Part shown: piece after piece, positions 62,856-64,000 of the stretch
How the letters are laid out: each line of letters starts with the position of its first letter
Position numbering within the stretch: the first letter of the stretch is position 1
NCBI GenBank assembly: GCA_947632485.1
Contig: CANRPJ010000005.1
Span: forward strand, 62,001 to 126,000
Direction: 5' to 3'
DNA: 64,000 nucleotides
Source of the DNA: an uncultured Muribaculaceae bacterium
GTDB taxonomy: Bacteria > Bacteroidota > Bacteroidia > Bacteroidales > Muribaculaceae
Translations under genes and position numbers: made by a program
The notes under the pieces: model-generated
Seen by the model: only the letters and a program-made list of their open reading frames with translations
Databases searched by the model: none
Told to the model about the DNA's origin: nothing

Positions 62856-64000
62856 TCAGAGCGAGCGGGGGAGTGGGCGATTGCGGCGAATCAGGTCGGC
62901 CATGCGGTCAAAAGCGGAAGCGGTGTGGGAGAAGAAGCGCCGGTAGCCCTCGCAGAGATAGTTGCGCCCTGTGGGAAGAAACCAGAGACGCGGACATTCG
63001 CCGAAGCAGGCGAAATGAAACTCACATTTCAGACAACCCTCGTCAACCCGCAGCTTCTTCAGCGCGAAGCGTCGCTGCGCCTCGCTGTGGGCCAGTGTGA
63101 GCAGCGGCGTGCTCCGGATATTGCCGAGGAGATAGTCGGGAAATACGAAATGGTCGCAGCTATAGAGCGAGCCGTCGGCCTCGAGAGCCAGGGCATGGCC
63201 GCAGGTAGGGGATAGGGAGCAGAGTCCCGAGGGGCGCCCGAGCCAGTTGGCGAGTGTAGCTTCAAATATCTGCACGTAGACCTCCCCGATATCGCCCTGC
63301 CGCCAGCAGTCGAACACATCGCACAGAAACTGTCCCCAGCCTTCCGGCGTCACGCTCTCCGGCGTAATCGCTCCCGGCTCATCAGGCGAGGCCAGCTGTC
63401 CCTCAGTCGTGAGGCGCTCCGCGACCGGGCTGAACTGAATCCACCGGCAGCTGATAGAGCGGAAGAAGCGGTAGAAATCAGCTCCTTGCCATTGGTTGGC
63501 TGCATTTACGGTAGCCATCACGTTCCAGTCTACCCCGTGGCGGCTGAGCATCTCGGCAGCGCGCAGAGTCCGGTCGTGGGTAGGCGCTCCGGAGCGGTCG
63601 CGGCGGAAGCGGTCGTGCATCGTGGCGCTGCCGTCGATCGAAAGCCCTGTGAGCCATTGCTCTTCAGCCAGAAACCGGCACCATTCCTCGGTGAGCAGCA
63701 GTCCGTTGGTCTGCAGGCAGTTTTGTATTATCATTCCTCGTCCCAGCTCTTTCTGTATCCTTACCGCCTCGCGATAGAAGGAGAGCGGCATCAGCGTGGG
63801 CTCGCCGCCGTGCCATACGAACTGCACCTCCCTCTGCGTCTGAGCATCAAGATATTGGCTTATGAATGAGCGCAGTGTGGCGCTATCCATGCGCCCGCGC
63901 GGGGTCTTCTCCCGGTAGTAGCAATAGGAGCAGGCCAGATCGCAGGCGGAGCCGGCAGCCTTGGCCATCACATAGAGTGGGCGCGCAAACGGACTGAACA
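62856..64000 (-). CDS. Anaerobic sulfatase-maturase-like radical SAM/SPASM protein (partial, N-terminus beyond window)
   Basis: The reading frame is open to the window end and reads FSPFARPLYVMAKAAGSACDLACSYCYY, so the GTG/ATG near 63968 is internal and the true start is outside. The radical-SAM cluster motif C-x3-C-x2-C is in ACDLACSYCYY, then HGGEPTLMP. A SPASM domain with two auxiliary iron-sulfur clusters follows (CSLSPTCGHALALEADGSLYSCDHF... CLKCEFHFACFGECPR). Such enzymes convert a cysteine or serine of sulfatases to formylglycine, needed for mucin and glycosaminoglycan desulfation in the gut. About 381 residues are visible; the cognate sulfatase is not in the window. Confidence 0.9.
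   Translation of the reverse strand, partial: FSPFARPLYVMAKAAGSACDLACSYCYYREKTPRGRMDSATLRSFISQYLDAQTQREVQFVWHGGEPTLMPLSFYREAVRIQKELGRGMIIQNCLQTNGLLLTEEWCRFLAEEQWLTGLSIDGSATMHDRFRRDRSGAPTHDRTLRAAEMLSRHGVDWNVMATVNAANQWQGADFYRFFRSISCRWIQFSPVAERLTTEGQLASPDEPGAITPESVTPEGWGQFLCDVFDCWRQGDIGEVYVQIFEATLANWLGRPSGLCSLSPTCGHALALEADGSLYSCDHFVFPDYLLGNIRSTPLLTLAHSEAQRRFALKKLRVDEGCLKCEFHFACFGECPRLWFLPTGRNYLCEGYRRFFSHTASAFDRMADLIRRNRPLPRSL

Overview
The window looks like chromosomal DNA from a gut Bacteroidales bacterium, most plausibly a Muribaculaceae-type genome. The reasons are the recurrent Bacteroidetes promoter (TTTG, about 20 bases, TAnnTTTG), a DUF4270 lipoprotein, a short GT5 glycogen-synthase-like protein, an M49 peptidase with HECLGH, META and OmpA envelope proteins, an anaerobic SPASM maturase, and a complete oxalate-degradation operon. 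The family assignment is inference; the phylum is well supported. Most of the window is GC-balanced core genome. Several AT-rich patches stand out as transferred or decaying DNA: about 26.2-29.3 kb, 35.7-37.2 kb, 39.5-42.1 kb and 57.7-58.6 kb.

Layout. 1-1.1 kb: a BlaI repressor and the start-side portion of a BlaR1-like sensor peptidase, behind twin palindromic operators. 1.5-5.7 kb: oxalate catabolism (frc, oxc, AEC-family permease). 5.8-8.8 kb: AraC regulator, EamA exporter, MFS transporter. 9-18 kb: a YgjP-like metallopeptidase facing a long minus-strand operon (LytM-like protein, dxr, rseP, rlmI-like, DPP III, an AlkD-like protein, a frameshifted acyltransferase) that runs from a strong promoter at 18.08 kb to a terminator at 9.68 kb. 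18-24 kb: OmpA porin, NADP-type gdhA, the ppk1-ppx pair. 24-26.1 kb: an ABC exporter with a YtrA-type regulator. 26.2-29.1 kb: an AT-rich cassette of three SHOCT-domain membrane proteins behind a structured leader RNA, ending in the eroded 3' end of a second gdhA and its terminator. 29.3-35.7 kb: tRNA-Thr, ridA, two ABC-F proteins, a Dabb protein, rplY, pth, hslR. 35.8-42 kb: accessory DNA (DUF4143 ATPase, META lipoprotein, secreted unknown, ECF sigma module with an alpha/beta hydrolase, broken KilA-N gene). 42.2-52.7 kb: holB-nucleotidyltransferase-galE, an AddB-like helicase-nuclease, and GT5-DUF4270-folD-capA. 52.8-57 kb: panC, panD, ffh, pepP. 57-64 kb: zeta-toxin-like kinase with a 58-residue partner, secreted VOC protein, TPR protein, CDF metal exporter, and an anaerobic sulfatase-maturase-like radical SAM protein cut by the window end.

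Strongest unlisted signals: (i) a 75-bp palindromic repeat with three equal-length copies, each lying between convergent genes; (ii) the SHOCT cassette with its leader RNA; (iii) the gdhA remnant; (iv) promoters whose -7 box sits 4-7 bases before the ATG, implying leaderless mRNAs; (v) three operator-like repeats at exact 33-bp spacing upstream of the DUF4143 ATPase; (vi) a one-base C9/G9 tract shift in a KilA-N gene. No CRISPR array, rRNA gene, complete insertion sequence or prophage is visible.
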